The translations under genes were made by a program, and so were the position numbers. From assembly GCA_944320555.1 (NCBI GenBank), contig CALUHX010000010.1, positions 1 through 64,000 of the forward strand: 64,000 nucleotides of DNA. Direction: 5' to 3'. Each line of letters starts with the position of its first letter. The stretch's first letter is position 1. This document shows, in pieces, positions 1-8,570 of this stretch. The notes under the pieces were generated by a model. That model was not told the origin of the DNA, ran no database searches, and saw only the letters and a list, made by a program, of their open reading frames with translations. The DNA comes from an uncultured Butyricimonas sp. (GTDB lineage: Bacteria; Bacteroidota; Bacteroidia; Bacteroidales; Marinifilaceae).

Positions 1-218
1 CCGGGTGACGCAAAATTACAAAATGCTGAATAATACACAATTATAAGTTCGTTTAAATTTGAGTGACGAAGTCAGGAGAAACATACACCGACATTCCCCA
101 AAAATTTCCACCTTCCCATCTCCCAAGGGGTACTCCAATACAAAAGGGAAAAAATCACCCGCATCGCGAAACACCGTCCTTTCCACTCTTACATGAAAGG
201 GAGACGAAAAACTCATTG
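1..218. other. Left-edge intergenic stretch, no gene seen
   Basis: No reading frame here has a plausible start, composition or recognisable motif. The stretch lies downstream of the minus-strand PspC gene, so it should hold that transcript's 3' end, but no convincing hairpin with a T-run was found. Confidence 0.5.
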
Positions 219-425
219 TCACGACCAATGGTCTGCGGGCATGATAATCCACAAAACAAGGTAAAGCAACACACCGAAACCGGCCAAAAGCACCATCGCC
301 ACATATATCGCCCGGACAAGTGTCGGGTCAACGTTGAGATAATGCGCAAAACCTGCACATACTCCAGCGACCATCTTGTTTTGCGTCGAACGCATCAGTT
401 TTTTGGGTTCGTTCATCATATTCAT
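219..425 (-). CDS. PspC-domain small membrane protein
   Basis: A 68-residue protein that is almost entirely a PspC domain. The basic N-terminus (KKLMRS) is followed by the diagnostic VAGVCAGFAHYLNVDP segment at about residues 19-34, and then one transmembrane helix at about 38-62 ending LWIIMP. PspC proteins are inner-membrane partners of the phage-shock envelope-stress response; in Bacteroidetes such short stand-alone copies are common and their partner is usually unknown. The gene is the last of a minus-strand run beginning with cstA, 57 bp after the chromate-transporter pair. Three Met codons lie close together at the N-terminus, so the start may be one to three codons further in. A TATCTTTA sequence at 445-452 could be a promoter -7 element of its own. 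Confidence 0.85.
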   Translation of the reverse strand: MNMMNEPKKLMRSTQNKMVAGVCAGFAHYLNVDPTLVRAIYVAMVLLAGFGVLLYLVLWIIMPADHWS

Positions 426-482
426 CGCTTTAGGTTTGATTGCGTAAAGATAAACATAAAAGACAGGTTTCCATCCGGCACA

Positions 483-1013
483 TCAACCGTAAAGGAAATA
501 TCCGGCGGCACCCGCCAAGACGAGCATAAGAATCGGGTCCATTTTGAACTTGAAGGTCAGCACGAAAGCGGCCAAAAAGATGAGGACGCTCTTATAGTCG
601 ATGAAATTCTCCTCATTCACCAGCAGCAAGGCCCCCGCGCCAATCAGGCCCACGACGACCGTCTTCAAGCCGCCTATCGCCGCCGCCACATACCTGTTCC
701 CCCGAAAAGAGAGGAAGAACTTCGTCATAATGACCATCAGGATGAGGGAAGGCAGGCTCACGGCGAAGGTGCAAACGGCCGAGCCCCACACGCTTTGCGT
801 GGCCGTGTAGCCGATGTAGGTGGCCGAGTTGAAGGCAATCGGGCCGGGCGTGCTCTGCGATATGGCCACGATGTCCGTGAAGTCGCTCATGCTTATCCAC
901 TCGTGCTTCTCCACCACCTCGTGCTGAATCAATGACAGCATGGCATATCCACCGCCGAAGCCGAAAAGGCCTATCTTAAAGAACGAGAAAAACAAACTAA
1001 GATACAATTCCAT
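483..1013 (-). CDS. Chromate transporter family protein, second half-size subunit
   Basis: A 176-residue single-domain CHR (chromate ion transporter) protein. The family signature is plain: KIGLFGFGGGYAML at about residues 12-25, the charged IQHEVVEKHEW stretch and the QSTPGPIAFNSATYIG block, followed by several hydrophobic segments. Short CHR proteins work as pairs of opposite membrane topology equal to one long ChrA, and the upstream neighbour 15 bp away is the matching half. In gut Bacteroidales the natural substrate is uncertain; chromate or sulfate export is family knowledge, not shown here. The gene is probably co-transcribed with its partner and the M23 peptidase upstream. Confidence 0.9.
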   Translation of the reverse strand: MELYLSLFFSFFKIGLFGFGGGYAMLSLIQHEVVEKHEWISMSDFTDIVAISQSTPGPIAFNSATYIGYTATQSVWGSAVCTFAVSLPSLILMVIMTKFFLSFRGNRYVAAAIGGLKTVVVGLIGAGALLLVNEENFIDYKSVLIFLAAFVLTFKFKMDPILMLVLAGAAGYFLYG

Positions 1014-1028
1014 GACTCCAACGCTTTT

Positions 1029-1604
1029 TCATTTTCTATCTGAACCCTGACGACTTTTCTTCAACGCTTTCCGGGCCTGAATCCCGTTCCACGCCAATCC
1101 TCCGACAATGGCGGCGATGATGACGTAAATGGGCGACAACCCCGTCAACCAAATCAGCAGAGCGGCGGCTATCGGGATAACCACCGTCTTGCGCGTGATG
1201 CCCGCCGACTTGCCCATCTGCCAAAGCGGAGCCGCTATCAACGCCACCACCGCCGGGCGTATGCCCTTGAACACCCGTTCCACGCCTGGATTGTTCTTGA
1301 AGTCGGTGAACACCATTGCTATCAGCAAAATGATAATGAACGAGGGCAGGATTGTCCCCAGGCTCGAGCAAAGCACTCCCCGGAGGCCGCGGGTTTTGTA
1401 GCCCACGAATATCGCCGTGTTCAGGGCGAGCGGTCCGGGACACGACTGGGCAATCGCCAACATTTCCACGAACTCCTCTTCCCTCAACCACCTTTTCCTG
1501 TCCACCACCTCTTTCTGGATAAGCGGTATCATCGCATAGCCGCCTCCCAATGTGAACGCCCCTATCTTAAAAAAGGAGCCGAATATCTGCCAATAATTAG
1601 CCAT
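1029..1604 (-). CDS. Chromate transporter family protein, first half-size subunit
   Basis: A 191-residue CHR-family membrane protein homologous to the next gene. It carries KIGAFTLGGGYAMIPLIQKE near the N-terminus and the QSCPGPLALNTAIFVG block at about residues 53-68, then hydrophobic helices and a basic C-terminal tail (KALKKSRQGSDRK). The two paralogues share the same motif order, as expected for a heteromeric short-chain CHR transporter. The start lies 14 bp downstream of the M23 peptidase stop, so the three genes probably form one transcript. Substrate assignment rests only on the family. Confidence 0.9.
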   Translation of the reverse strand: MANYWQIFGSFFKIGAFTLGGGYAMIPLIQKEVVDRKRWLREEEFVEMLAIAQSCPGPLALNTAIFVGYKTRGLRGVLCSSLGTILPSFIIILLIAMVFTDFKNNPGVERVFKGIRPAVVALIAAPLWQMGKSAGITRKTVVIPIAAALLIWLTGLSPIYVIIAAIVGGLAWNGIQARKALKKSRQGSDRK

Positions 1605-1618
1605 TCGTCTTTATCGCT

Positions 1619-2890
1619 TTACAGTCGCTCCAATAATCCGACAATAGAATCCCTCGCCTGCACAAACAGCGGCATATTGGCCTCCGAGACAGGTTCCTTC
1701 GAGGGCGACTCCATTTTCAAGGGGTTAATCGGCGAGCCGTTCTTATACACCCGGTAATCGAGATGCGGCCCGGTGGCCAGCCCGGTGGCTCCCACGTAGC
1801 CGATGGTCTCGCCCTGCTTCACCCGCTTGCCCTCCGCGATGCCCTTGGCAAACTTGGAAAGGTGCATGTAGGTAGTGGTATACACACTGTTGTGTTTTAT
1901 CTTCACATAGTTCCCGCCTCCGTTCTTTTGGTATCCCTTCTTTATCACGACCCCGTCGCCCACGGAATGCACGGGAGTCCCCGTCGGGGCGGCGTAGTCC
2001 ACGCCGTGGTGCGCCCGGTAACGCTTTAACACGGGATGGAAGCGATTGTTCGAGAATCCGGAAGATATGCGCGAATATCGCAACGGAGCTTTCAAAAAGG
2101 CCTTCTGGAGACTGTTGCCGTCCCTGTCGAAGTAGGAGAATTTGCCGTCCTGCTCGAACGGTATGGCATAAAACGTCTCTCCCGCATTCGTGAACTCGGC
2201 TCCTTTGACCGTATAGTCCGCCAGCGGAACGTCGTCCACGTAGGACTGCTCGTACCACACCCGCACGGAGTCGCCCTTGGCTATGCCATAGAAATCTATA
2301 GTCCAAGCGTAAATCTCAGACAAGGCGATGGCAAGGTTCGGATTCACGCCCGCGTCGACAAAAGCGTTCCACAGCGAGGACGAGATGCCGACCTTCACGG
2401 CACTGTCGCGTTTCACCACCTCTTTCGCTCCCATGTAGACGTTCGTCGTGTCCTTGAAATCGACCACCACGTACTCCACCTTGTTGCTCTCGTAGATGAA
2501 AAACTCCGGGGTTTTCAAACTGTCCTTGCCGAGGAACAACGTGTATTTCTGCCCGCTGCGGATTTTGCGAAGGTCGAACACGTCCTTGCAGCGTTGCGAT
2601 ATCTCGTGAATTTTGCGGGGCGACACCCCGTACTTCGCCAAAATCGTGGACAAATTCTGTCCACGGCCGACAACGCCCTCCTCCACCTCGAAATTGTCAG
2701 GCGGAATGCCATACTTGTAATGCGTCTGCTCGGCCTCCGTGGTGTCCACCATTTCCTCCGTCGCTTCCGTCAACAAAGCCGCCTTCCGAGCCCTTCTGTC
2801 CCCCGTCCAAAAAATCACAACGGCGAGCGCCACGCCAATCGCCGCCCACGCCCAAATCCATTTCTTGTTCTTCATTTTATTCTCGTCCAT
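1619..2890 (-). CDS. M23 family metallopeptidase (murein hydrolase)
   Basis: A 423-residue membrane-anchored peptidoglycan endopeptidase of the MepM/NlpD type. An N-terminal transmembrane helix (about 10-28) is followed by an OapA/LysM-like region (VVGRGQNLSTILAKYGVS), a middle linker domain, and the C-terminal M23 LytM domain at about 290-395. The first zinc motif is HHGVD; the second reads GPHLDYR, so Asp replaces the usual second His of HxH, a form also common in Bacteroidetes homologues. The ATG at 2890 was chosen because it follows a purine-rich GAAGAAGAG; the frame is open to a GTG at 2923, which is less likely. The gene lies between cstA and the chr pair on the same strand. Confidence 0.88.
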   Translation of the reverse strand: MDENKMKNKKWIWAWAAIGVALAVVIFWTGDRRARKAALLTEATEEMVDTTEAEQTHYKYGIPPDNFEVEEGVVGRGQNLSTILAKYGVSPRKIHEISQRCKDVFDLRKIRSGQKYTLFLGKDSLKTPEFFIYESNKVEYVVVDFKDTTNVYMGAKEVVKRDSAVKVGISSSLWNAFVDAGVNPNLAIALSEIYAWTIDFYGIAKGDSVRVWYEQSYVDDVPLADYTVKGAEFTNAGETFYAIPFEQDGKFSYFDRDGNSLQKAFLKAPLRYSRISSGFSNNRFHPVLKRYRAHHGVDYAAPTGTPVHSVGDGVVIKKGYQKNGGGNYVKIKHNSVYTTTYMHLSKFAKGIAEGKRVKQGETIGYVGATGLATGPHLDYRVYKNGSPINPLKMESPSKEPVSEANMPLFVQARDSIVGLLERL

Positions 2891-2974
2891 TTCGCTCTTC
2901 TTCCCATCTTGTACACCTAACACGGTGTTGCATCAATGTTTAATTTCTTACTAATATTTCTCGCGACCCGCCCG

Positions 2975-4453
2975 TCATTTCTTCACGGTCCGGCTCATGC
3001 TTTCCGCCACGTCGGGCTCCGTCTCCATCTTGCGGCTGCGCCACAGGAAGAAAGCCAGCAGGCCGAGGCCGACAATCATCCCCACCGGATAACTGATTTC
3101 GGGCGCGATGGAGAATCCGCCGTCCTTATACGGAGCAATCAGGTAATAGGTGGCGCAAACCACCGACAGGAACGTGGCCGGGATAGACATCATCCAATGC
3201 GGCTTGCCCTTCCGCTCCAAATAAGCCGAAGCCGCCCACAACGTCACCACCGCCAAGGTCTGGTTGCCGATTCCCACATATTTCCAGATGGTGGAAAAAT
3301 CCATGCTGTTGCAGAAATAAGCCAATGCGAATATGGGCACCGCCACAATCAGCCGGTTGCGTATCGGTTTCTGATTGTAGTGCAAAGCGTCGGCTATCAC
3401 CAGCCGCAAACTGCGGAACGCCGTGTCGCCCGAGGTAATCGGACAAACCACCACGCCGATAATGGCGATAATCGCCCCGAAGCGTCCCAGCCACGTGTTG
3501 CAAATCATGTCCACTATGACGGCCGGGGTCTTTCCTTCGGCGGCGGCGGCGTTCAACTCCGCCGGTCCCCCGAAATAAGTCATGGCGGCCGTGGCCCAAA
3601 TCATCGCCACGATTCCCTCGCAAATCATCGCCCCGTAGAAAATGGGCCGCCCGTATTTCTCGTCCGTCATGCAACGGGCCATCAGGGGCGACTGCGTGGC
3701 GTGGAATCCCGATATGGCCCCGCAGGAGATGACCACGAACAACATCGGGAACAGGATGTTCTCCGTCGGATTCTCGTGCCAGTTGCGCATGCTGTCAAAG
3801 CGCAACTCCGGAAGGGTCAACTCCCCGGTGAACCCGCCGTACAGCAAATAGCCGCCCACGGCCACCGCCATGAACAGCAGGGCGGCACCCATGAACGGGT
3901 AAATCTTTCCGATAATCTTGTCTATGGGCAACAACGTCGCCAGGATATAATACAAGAAAATGATGTACAGCCAAGGAGTCATGCTCATGTTCGTCAAATT
4001 CGCCAGCAACTCCGCCGGCCCGTTCACGAACGACACCCCCACCGCCAGTAACAGGAATCCCGTGAATATCGTCATAAACCGGCGCACGCCCGTGCCCAGG
4101 TATTTCCCCACGATGTCCGGCAGGCTCATGCCGTCATTGCGCACGGAAAGCATGCCCGAGAAATAGTCGTGCGTCGCTCCCATGAAAATGCACCCCACCA
4201 CAATCCACAAATAAGCCATCGGCCCGTAAGCCGCTCCCATTATCGCGCCGAAAATCGGCCCCAGCCCCGCGATGTTCAAGAACTGAATCACGAATATCCT
4301 CCAGGGTTTGAGCTCATGATAATCCACCCCGTCCGCCAACCGCTTGACCGGAGTCTCAATTTTGGACGACGCCCCGAAAAACCGTTCCACGAATTTCCCG
4401 TAGGTGAAATATGCCACCACCAGCAGCACAATGCTTAGAATAAATGTTATCAT
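2975..4453 (-). CDS. cstA: Carbon starvation protein CstA family
   Basis: A 492-residue polytopic inner-membrane protein of the short Bacteroidetes CstA form; the E. coli protein has about 700 residues. Recognisable blocks are the DGVDYHELKPWRIFVIQF segment, NIAGLGPIFGAIMGAAYGP and the MGATHDYFSGMLSVRNDG loop, all conserved in CstA, followed by repeated hydrophobic helices. The family imports peptides or pyruvate under carbon limitation. The start lies only 18 bp after the stop of a RelE-like toxin gene, so either a promoter lies inside that toxin gene or cstA is read from the toxin-antitoxin promoter. The C-terminal tail is charged and cytoplasmic. Confidence 0.92.
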   Translation of the reverse strand: MITFILSIVLLVVAYFTYGKFVERFFGASSKIETPVKRLADGVDYHELKPWRIFVIQFLNIAGLGPIFGAIMGAAYGPMAYLWIVVGCIFMGATHDYFSGMLSVRNDGMSLPDIVGKYLGTGVRRFMTIFTGFLLLAVGVSFVNGPAELLANLTNMSMTPWLYIIFLYYILATLLPIDKIIGKIYPFMGAALLFMAVAVGGYLLYGGFTGELTLPELRFDSMRNWHENPTENILFPMLFVVISCGAISGFHATQSPLMARCMTDEKYGRPIFYGAMICEGIVAMIWATAAMTYFGGPAELNAAAAEGKTPAVIVDMICNTWLGRFGAIIAIIGVVVCPITSGDTAFRSLRLVIADALHYNQKPIRNRLIVAVPIFALAYFCNSMDFSTIWKYVGIGNQTLAVVTLWAASAYLERKGKPHWMMSIPATFLSVVCATYYLIAPYKDGGFSIAPEISYPVGMIVGLGLLAFFLWRSRKMETEPDVAESMSRTVKK

Positions 4454-4471
4454 ACTTCCTTCGTATCTTGT

Positions 4472-4810
4472 TTATAAACCGTTTTCCTCTTTCAGCCGCA
4501 TCAACTCCTTGTCGCTGATTGTCTCCTGCTCCGACTTGTCGTAAATAGTCACCAACACCACTTCCATATTCTCAATGGAAAGCACTGCCGTGAACGTAAT
4601 CACCCGGGCTCCTCCCCTTTTTCCCTTTCCTTTGGAAGTAATTGCCATGCGCACTTTGCGCAGCCCGTTTCCCAGTTCCACTCCCTGCCACGGATTTTCT
4701 CTTAAAGACTGCTGGAAAACTTGCAAGTCCTTCTCCAACGACCTGTGCCGCTTGGCCAATCTCTTCAATTCCTTGAAGAAATAAGGCGTCAATCTAATCG
4801 TGCAATTCAT
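4472..4810 (-). CDS. RelE/ParE-superfamily toxin
   Basis: A 112-residue basic protein with the RelE/YafQ/HigB layout: an N-terminal FFKELKRLAKRHRSLEKDL helix pair, a central GNGLRKVRMAITSKGKGKRGGARVI strand region, and a strand ending VVLVTIYDKSEQETIS. Toxins of this fold cut mRNA at the ribosome or block gyrase; which applies cannot be read from the sequence. The gene overlaps the upstream 95-residue gene by 17 bp, the usual coupling of antitoxin first and toxin second. The pair lies between frr and cstA. The specific subfamily is not certain. Confidence 0.8.
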   Translation of the reverse strand: MNCTIRLTPYFFKELKRLAKRHRSLEKDLQVFQQSLRENPWQGVELGNGLRKVRMAITSKGKGKRGGARVITFTAVLSIENMEVVLVTIYDKSEQETISDKELMRLKEENGL

Positions 4811-5081
4811 GGAGAGCCTCGTCTAATGTCATCAACTGCAATTTTCCTTCCTTATACGCCTTCAATTCCTTAAACGCCTCATCCACCCCCGCCAGGATTT
4901 CGGCCTTCGTCTGCGGGCGGTACTCCTCGGCCGCCTCGGCCACGCACGCCATCTCCTCCTCTTTCTCCTTCTGCGCCACCAGCCGCTTTATGCTGTTCAA
5001 GGCCTTCCGCAAATACAACTCGTCGTCGGCGATGTAACTCAACTGCCTCAGCAACTCCGCGTTCAAACTGACTGTCTTCAT
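4794..5081 (-). CDS. Probable antitoxin of the RelE-type pair
   Basis: A 95-residue acidic, mostly helical protein (MKTVSLNAELLRQLSYIADD at the N-terminus, a glutamate-rich middle, and a C-terminal LDEALHEL helix). No well-known DNA-binding fold is obvious. The antitoxin role rests on position: it precedes and overlaps by 17 bp a RelE/ParE-type toxin, and has the size and acidity of Bacteroidales antitoxins. A good promoter (TTTG, 20 bp, TATATTTG) lies at 5122-5153, which would make this the first gene of the unit. Confidence 0.72.
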   Translation of the reverse strand: MKTVSLNAELLRQLSYIADDELYLRKALNSIKRLVAQKEKEEEMACVAEAAEEYRPQTKAEILAGVDEAFKELKAYKEGKLQLMTLDEALHELHD

Positions 5082-5121
5082 ATCATTTTTCCCCGTTTAC
5101 GTTTTTTCTGTTAGAACCTCA

Positions 5122-5153
5122 CAAATATACAACAAATTAAATCCGCGCGCAAA
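5122..5153 (-). promoter_or_regulatory. Promoter of the toxin-antitoxin pair (and perhaps cstA)
   Basis: On the minus strand TTTG (5153-5150), a 20-bp spacer and TATATTTG (5129-5122) match the Bacteroidetes -33/-7 consensus. The -33 box coincides with the T-tail of the preceding frr terminator. Confidence 0.65.
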
Positions 5154-5183
5154 AAAGCCGCCTCGAAATACTCCAAGACGGCT
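5150..5183 (-). terminator. Terminator of frr
   Basis: Read on the minus strand, AGCCGTCTTG pairs with CGAGGCGGCT (ten pairs counting G-U wobbles) and is followed at once by six T. On the plus strand the wobbles become mismatches, so the element is directional. Confidence 0.8.
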
Positions 5184-5209
5184 CTCACCAAATGATATAA
5201 TGAATTAGA

Positions 5210-5773
5210 TTAAATCGTCATGATGTCTTTCTCTTTCTTGGCAAAGAACTCGTCCACCTTCTTCCCGTACTCGTCGGTCATCTTTTGGGCGGTGGCCTCC
5301 ACGTCCTTCGCCACGTCCTCGGGAAGTCCGTCCTTCACCATTTTCTTCACCTGTTCTATCAAATCGCGGCGGGCGTTGCGGATGCTCACCTTGGCCGTTT
5401 CCGTCTCCCCCTTGCTTTGCTTCACCAGCTCCCGGCGGCGCTCCTCCGTCAGGGGCGGGATATTGATGCGGATAAGCTCTCCGTTGTTGTCCGGGTTAAG
5501 GCCCAGATTGGCGTTCCGGATAGCCTTCTCTATCGGGGCTATCATGGATTTCTCCCACGGCTGCACGGCGATGGTGCGGGGGTCGGGGGAAGAAAGATTG
5601 GCCACTTGCGACAGCGGGGTCGGCGTTCCGTAATACTCCACCAGCACGTCCTGCAATATTTTCGGGTTCGCCCTTCCCGCCCGGATTTTGCTCAATTCCA
5701 CGTCAAGGTGGTTCAGGGCAGCGTCCATTCTCTCTTTCGCTTCGTCAAGATAAAATTGTACTTCCTCGTTCAT
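5210..5773 (-). CDS. frr: Ribosome recycling factor
   Basis: A 187-residue, full-length ribosome recycling factor, which with EF-G splits post-termination ribosomes. Family landmarks are LSKIRAGRANPKILQDVLVEYYG at about residues 28-50, DPRTIAVQPWEKSMI in the small domain, INIPPLTEERRRELVKQ, and the C-terminal helix ending EFFAKKEKDIMTI. It stands as its own transcription unit: a TACCTTTG -7 element lies at 5815-5822 and a strong terminator follows the stop. Length and motifs are complete, with nothing unusual. Confidence 0.97.
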   Translation of the reverse strand: MNEEVQFYLDEAKERMDAALNHLDVELSKIRAGRANPKILQDVLVEYYGTPTPLSQVANLSSPDPRTIAVQPWEKSMIAPIEKAIRNANLGLNPDNNGELIRINIPPLTEERRRELVKQSKGETETAKVSIRNARRDLIEQVKKMVKDGLPEDVAKDVEATAQKMTDEYGKKVDEFFAKKEKDIMTI

Positions 5774-5814
5774 ATAGTTTCTTGTTTGATTTTAATTTCT
5801 CGTCGCAGATTGCG

Positions 5815-5822
5815 CAAAGGTA
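5815..5822 (-). promoter_or_regulatory. Promoter -7 element of frr
   Basis: TACCTTTG on the minus strand, 42 bp upstream of the frr ATG, fits TAnnTTTG. No clear TTTG box at the normal distance. Confidence 0.45.
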
Positions 5823-5839
5823 TGAAAAAAACTTCGCTT

Positions 5840-7075
5840 TTACTCTATCCGCCTCCACGTTTCGTCCACTTTCTCCACATTGACCGACCCGTCGGTCAAC
5901 GTCCACCTCACCTCGCCGCTCAACACGAGCACCACGCTGTGGAGCGAGTACTCATACCGTCCCTCGTAACCCGCCACGTTGTTCCTTGCCGACACGTCTC
6001 CCGTCTCCGTGTAGAAATAGCCGTGCCCGCTGCGGTACGTCCCCCGGTCGCCGTTCGAGCACTGGAACCGAAAATCCTCCCGCAACTCCTTGTACAACGG
6101 AAACGCCGGCCGCTCGCCGTTCCGCTCCACCAGCTCCCACCTTCCCACCAACGGATTGTCGGCGTTCTTCATCACGAGCCGCCCGGCGTACAGGATGCAG
6201 CCCTCCACATATTGCTTGTATTTCGCGTCGCCCAACCGTTCCCGCAAGCCCAGCTCCCGCCGGGTGGAATTTTCCCGCAGCCGGTCGACAAGCGAGGCGT
6301 ACTCCTCCGTGAACGACTCTTCCGGCAAACTGTCTATCAGCCGGATTTGCTCTGCCCACTCGTCTTTGTACGCCTTCAGAATCAAAGCCTTGTCCGTGTC
6401 CGGCAACCTCAAGGCGGGTATCGTGACCCCCAACATCAGCTCGGCCGACTGTTGCCGGGTCTTCGTGTCCTTGTACACCGACTTGTACACGCCCTTGTCG
6501 TTATACCCGTACACCGAGCGCAGATATCTGGCATACAAATCGTCCGACAGCGAGTCCCTCGCCTCTCCCGCCTTCAGCCGCTCCTCGCGCTTCTTCAAGT
6601 CCGCCATGTATGCGTCATAGGTGTCCGCCACGGGAGGCTCCGCGCTTTTCAGCGAGAAAATGACCGGAAACGTGTAGGAGACCCTCACCGGCTCGCCCTT
6701 CTGCTTGCCCGGAATCCACGCCGGCATCATGGAAATCAACTCCACCGCCGCCTTGTCCAAAGCCGGGGACACGCCCCGAAGCACCCGCGCGTCGCTCACT
6801 TTCCCGTCCTTTCCCACAATGAAGGTGACAAACACCCGCCCCTCCTCTCCTTTGGCCAACGCCTCCTCCGGATAGCGCAAATGGGCGTACATCCAAGCGA
6901 ACACGTTGCCCGCAAACCGCGGATTTTCCTCGTAATTCACAAACACGTCGTTGCGCTCCGTCGTGTCTCTCCCCGCTTCCCCTGCGATTGCGGGCGACAC
7001 CGCCAAGCATAACAACAGCAGCAACCATCCGCCGAAAACCGTTCCTTTTTCTCTTTTATCTTTGCATTTCTTCAT
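5840..7075 (-). CDS. TonB_C-domain protein with long C-terminal extension
   Basis: A 411-residue exported protein. A basic N-terminus and hydrophobic helix (WLLLLLCLAVSPAIA) look like a cleaved signal peptide or anchor. Residues about 50-145 form a TonB C-terminal domain (YPEEALAKGEEGRVFVTFIVGKDGKVSDARVLRG, then AAVELISMMPAWIPGKQKGEPV), the fold that contacts TonB-dependent transporters. Unlike TonB, this domain comes first and is followed by about 265 residues: a charged helical part and a C-terminal beta-rich segment (LVGRWELVERNGERP onward) reminiscent of lipocalin-like domains. No exbB/exbD lies nearby. A function in energy transduction is uncertain. A promoter candidate lies at 7104-7135. 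Confidence 0.75.
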   Translation of the reverse strand: MKKCKDKREKGTVFGGWLLLLLCLAVSPAIAGEAGRDTTERNDVFVNYEENPRFAGNVFAWMYAHLRYPEEALAKGEEGRVFVTFIVGKDGKVSDARVLRGVSPALDKAAVELISMMPAWIPGKQKGEPVRVSYTFPVIFSLKSAEPPVADTYDAYMADLKKREERLKAGEARDSLSDDLYARYLRSVYGYNDKGVYKSVYKDTKTRQQSAELMLGVTIPALRLPDTDKALILKAYKDEWAEQIRLIDSLPEESFTEEYASLVDRLRENSTRRELGLRERLGDAKYKQYVEGCILYAGRLVMKNADNPLVGRWELVERNGERPAFPLYKELREDFRFQCSNGDRGTYRSGHGYFYTETGDVSARNNVAGYEGRYEYSLHSVVLVLSGEVRWTLTDGSVNVEKVDETWRRIE

Positions 7076-7103
7076 ATCCCTATCCGTTTATTTTTAATAA
7101 CAA

Positions 7104-7135
7104 CGAATGTAAAATGATTTTTTCACTTTTGCAAC
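7104..7135 (-). promoter_or_regulatory. Promoter candidate for the TonB_C protein
   Basis: Minus strand GTTG (7135-7132), a 20-bp spacer and TACATTCG (7111-7104), a near-consensus pair 29 bp before the start codon. Confidence 0.45.
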
Positions 7136-7169
7136 AACCGATTCATTTTTTATTCTCGCCAAGTAGAAT

Positions 7170-7177
7170 TACTTTCG
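7170..7177 (+). promoter_or_regulatory. Promoter -7 element of the U32 gene
   Basis: TACTTTCG, one base off TAnnTTTG, 19 bp before the ATG at 7196. The -33 position reads only TTTT. Confidence 0.35.
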
Positions 7178-7195
7178 CGTCACAATCGAACGACT

Positions 7196-8446
7196 ATGGA
7201 AAGGAAAGATTTTGAAATCATGGCGCCGGTGGGCTGCCGGGAATCGCTCCAAGCCGCTTTGCAGGCGGGGGCCGACTCCGTGTATTTCGGCGTGGAGGGG
7301 CTGAACATGCGCGCCCGCTCGTCCGCCAACTTCACCCTCGACGACCTCCGGGAAATCGCCGACACCTGCGCGTCCTGCGGCGTGAAGACCTACCTCACCG
7401 TGAACACCGTCATCTACAACAACGAACTGGAAAAAATGCGCCGCGTCATCGACTGCGCCAAGGCGTCCGGCGTTTCGGCCATCATCGCCTCCGACCTCGC
7501 CGCCATCCTCTACGCCCGCTCCGTAGGCGTGGAGACGCACATCAGCACGCAATGCAACATCTCCAACATCGAGGCAGCGCGGTTCTACGCCCAGTTCGCC
7601 GATGTCGTCGTCCTCGCCCGGGAACTCGACATGGGGCAGGTGGCCGAAATCCATCGGCAAATCGTCGACGACGACATCCGGGGCCCCCACGGCGAATTGC
7701 TCCGCATCGAAATGTTCGCCCACGGCGCCCTCTGCATGGCCGTCTCCGGGAAATGCTACCTCAGCCTCCACGAGATGAACGCCTCGGCGAACAGGGGCGC
7801 GTGTTACCAAATATGCCGCCGTTCGTACCTCGTGAAGGACACCGACGACGAGTTCGAGCTGGAAGTGGACGGCAAGTACATCATGTCGCCCAAAGACCTC
7901 TGCACCATCGGATTCCTCGACAAGATGATTGACGCCGGGGTGCGGGTGTTCAAAATCGAAGGCCGCGCCCGCCCCGCGGAATACGTGAAAACAGTCTGCG
8001 AGTGCTACGACGAGGCCCTCAACGCCTGCCTCGACGGCTCCTACGGGGCGGAAAAAATCGCCCATTGGCGCGAACGGCTCTCCACCGTCTTCAACCGCGG
8101 CTTCTGGGACGGCTACTACCTCGGCCGCCGTCTCGGCGAGTGGAGCGAGGTCTACGGCTCCAAGGCCACGAAACGCAAGACGCTCCTCGGCAAAGTGACC
8201 AACTATTTCACCAAGCTGCGCGTGGCCGAGTTCAAAATCGAGTCCGCCGACCTCCGCGTGGGCGACAACGTCCTTGTCGTGGGACCCACCACCGGTGTCG
8301 TGGAAATGACCGTCACCGAACTCCGCACCGACGACGGCCCCACCGACCGCGTCGCCAAAGGCACCGTCTTCTCCATGCCCTCCGCCACCCTCCTCCGCCG
8401 CGGCGACAAACTCTACAAATGGGAAGACTCCTCCCCCGTCCCGTGA
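7196..8446 (+). CDS. U32 family protein, probable tRNA 5-hydroxyuridine synthase TrhP-like
   Basis: A 416-residue U32 protein related to TrhP (YegQ), which with prephenate-derived chemistry hydroxylates uridine 34 of tRNAs. N-terminal residues (EIMAPVGCRESLQAALQAGADSVYFG) start the TIM-like domain; the signature HGALCMAVSGKCYLS with its cysteine, and RGACYQICRRSYLV, match the conserved Cys cluster thought to bind Fe-S. The C-terminal part (KVTNYFTKLRVAEFKIES onward) is the U32 C-terminal beta domain. RlhA is longer, so TrhP is favoured. The older name collagenase-like protease is misleading. The gene is strongly C-rich in third codon positions, giving a long but meaningless open frame on the other strand. 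Confidence 0.88.
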   Translation: MERKDFEIMAPVGCRESLQAALQAGADSVYFGVEGLNMRARSSANFTLDDLREIADTCASCGVKTYLTVNTVIYNNELEKMRRVIDCAKASGVSAIIASDLAAILYARSVGVETHISTQCNISNIEAARFYAQFADVVVLARELDMGQVAEIHRQIVDDDIRGPHGELLRIEMFAHGALCMAVSGKCYLSLHEMNASANRGACYQICRRSYLVKDTDDEFELEVDGKYIMSPKDLCTIGFLDKMIDAGVRVFKIEGRARPAEYVKTVCECYDEALNACLDGSYGAEKIAHWRERLSTVFNRGFWDGYYLGRRLGEWSEVYGSKATKRKTLLGKVTNYFTKLRVAEFKIESADLRVGDNVLVVGPTTGVVEMTVTELRTDDGPTDRVAKGTVFSMPSATLLRRGDKLYKWEDSSPVP

Positions 8447-8570
8447 CCCATCACCCCGCCCCCTCCGTCCGCCCCGCTCCCGCCTTCCCTCTCCCATAAA
8501 AAATCCCGACAAACAAACCCCGACTCCCCACAAACCAACGCCCTCCAACTCTCCCCCGTCTCTCCCCTCA

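Noticed and set aside
7169..8548. 459-residue minus-strand open frame opposite the U32 gene
   Set aside because: Produced by strong third-position C in the U32 gene; Gly/Glu/Val-rich and without motifs.
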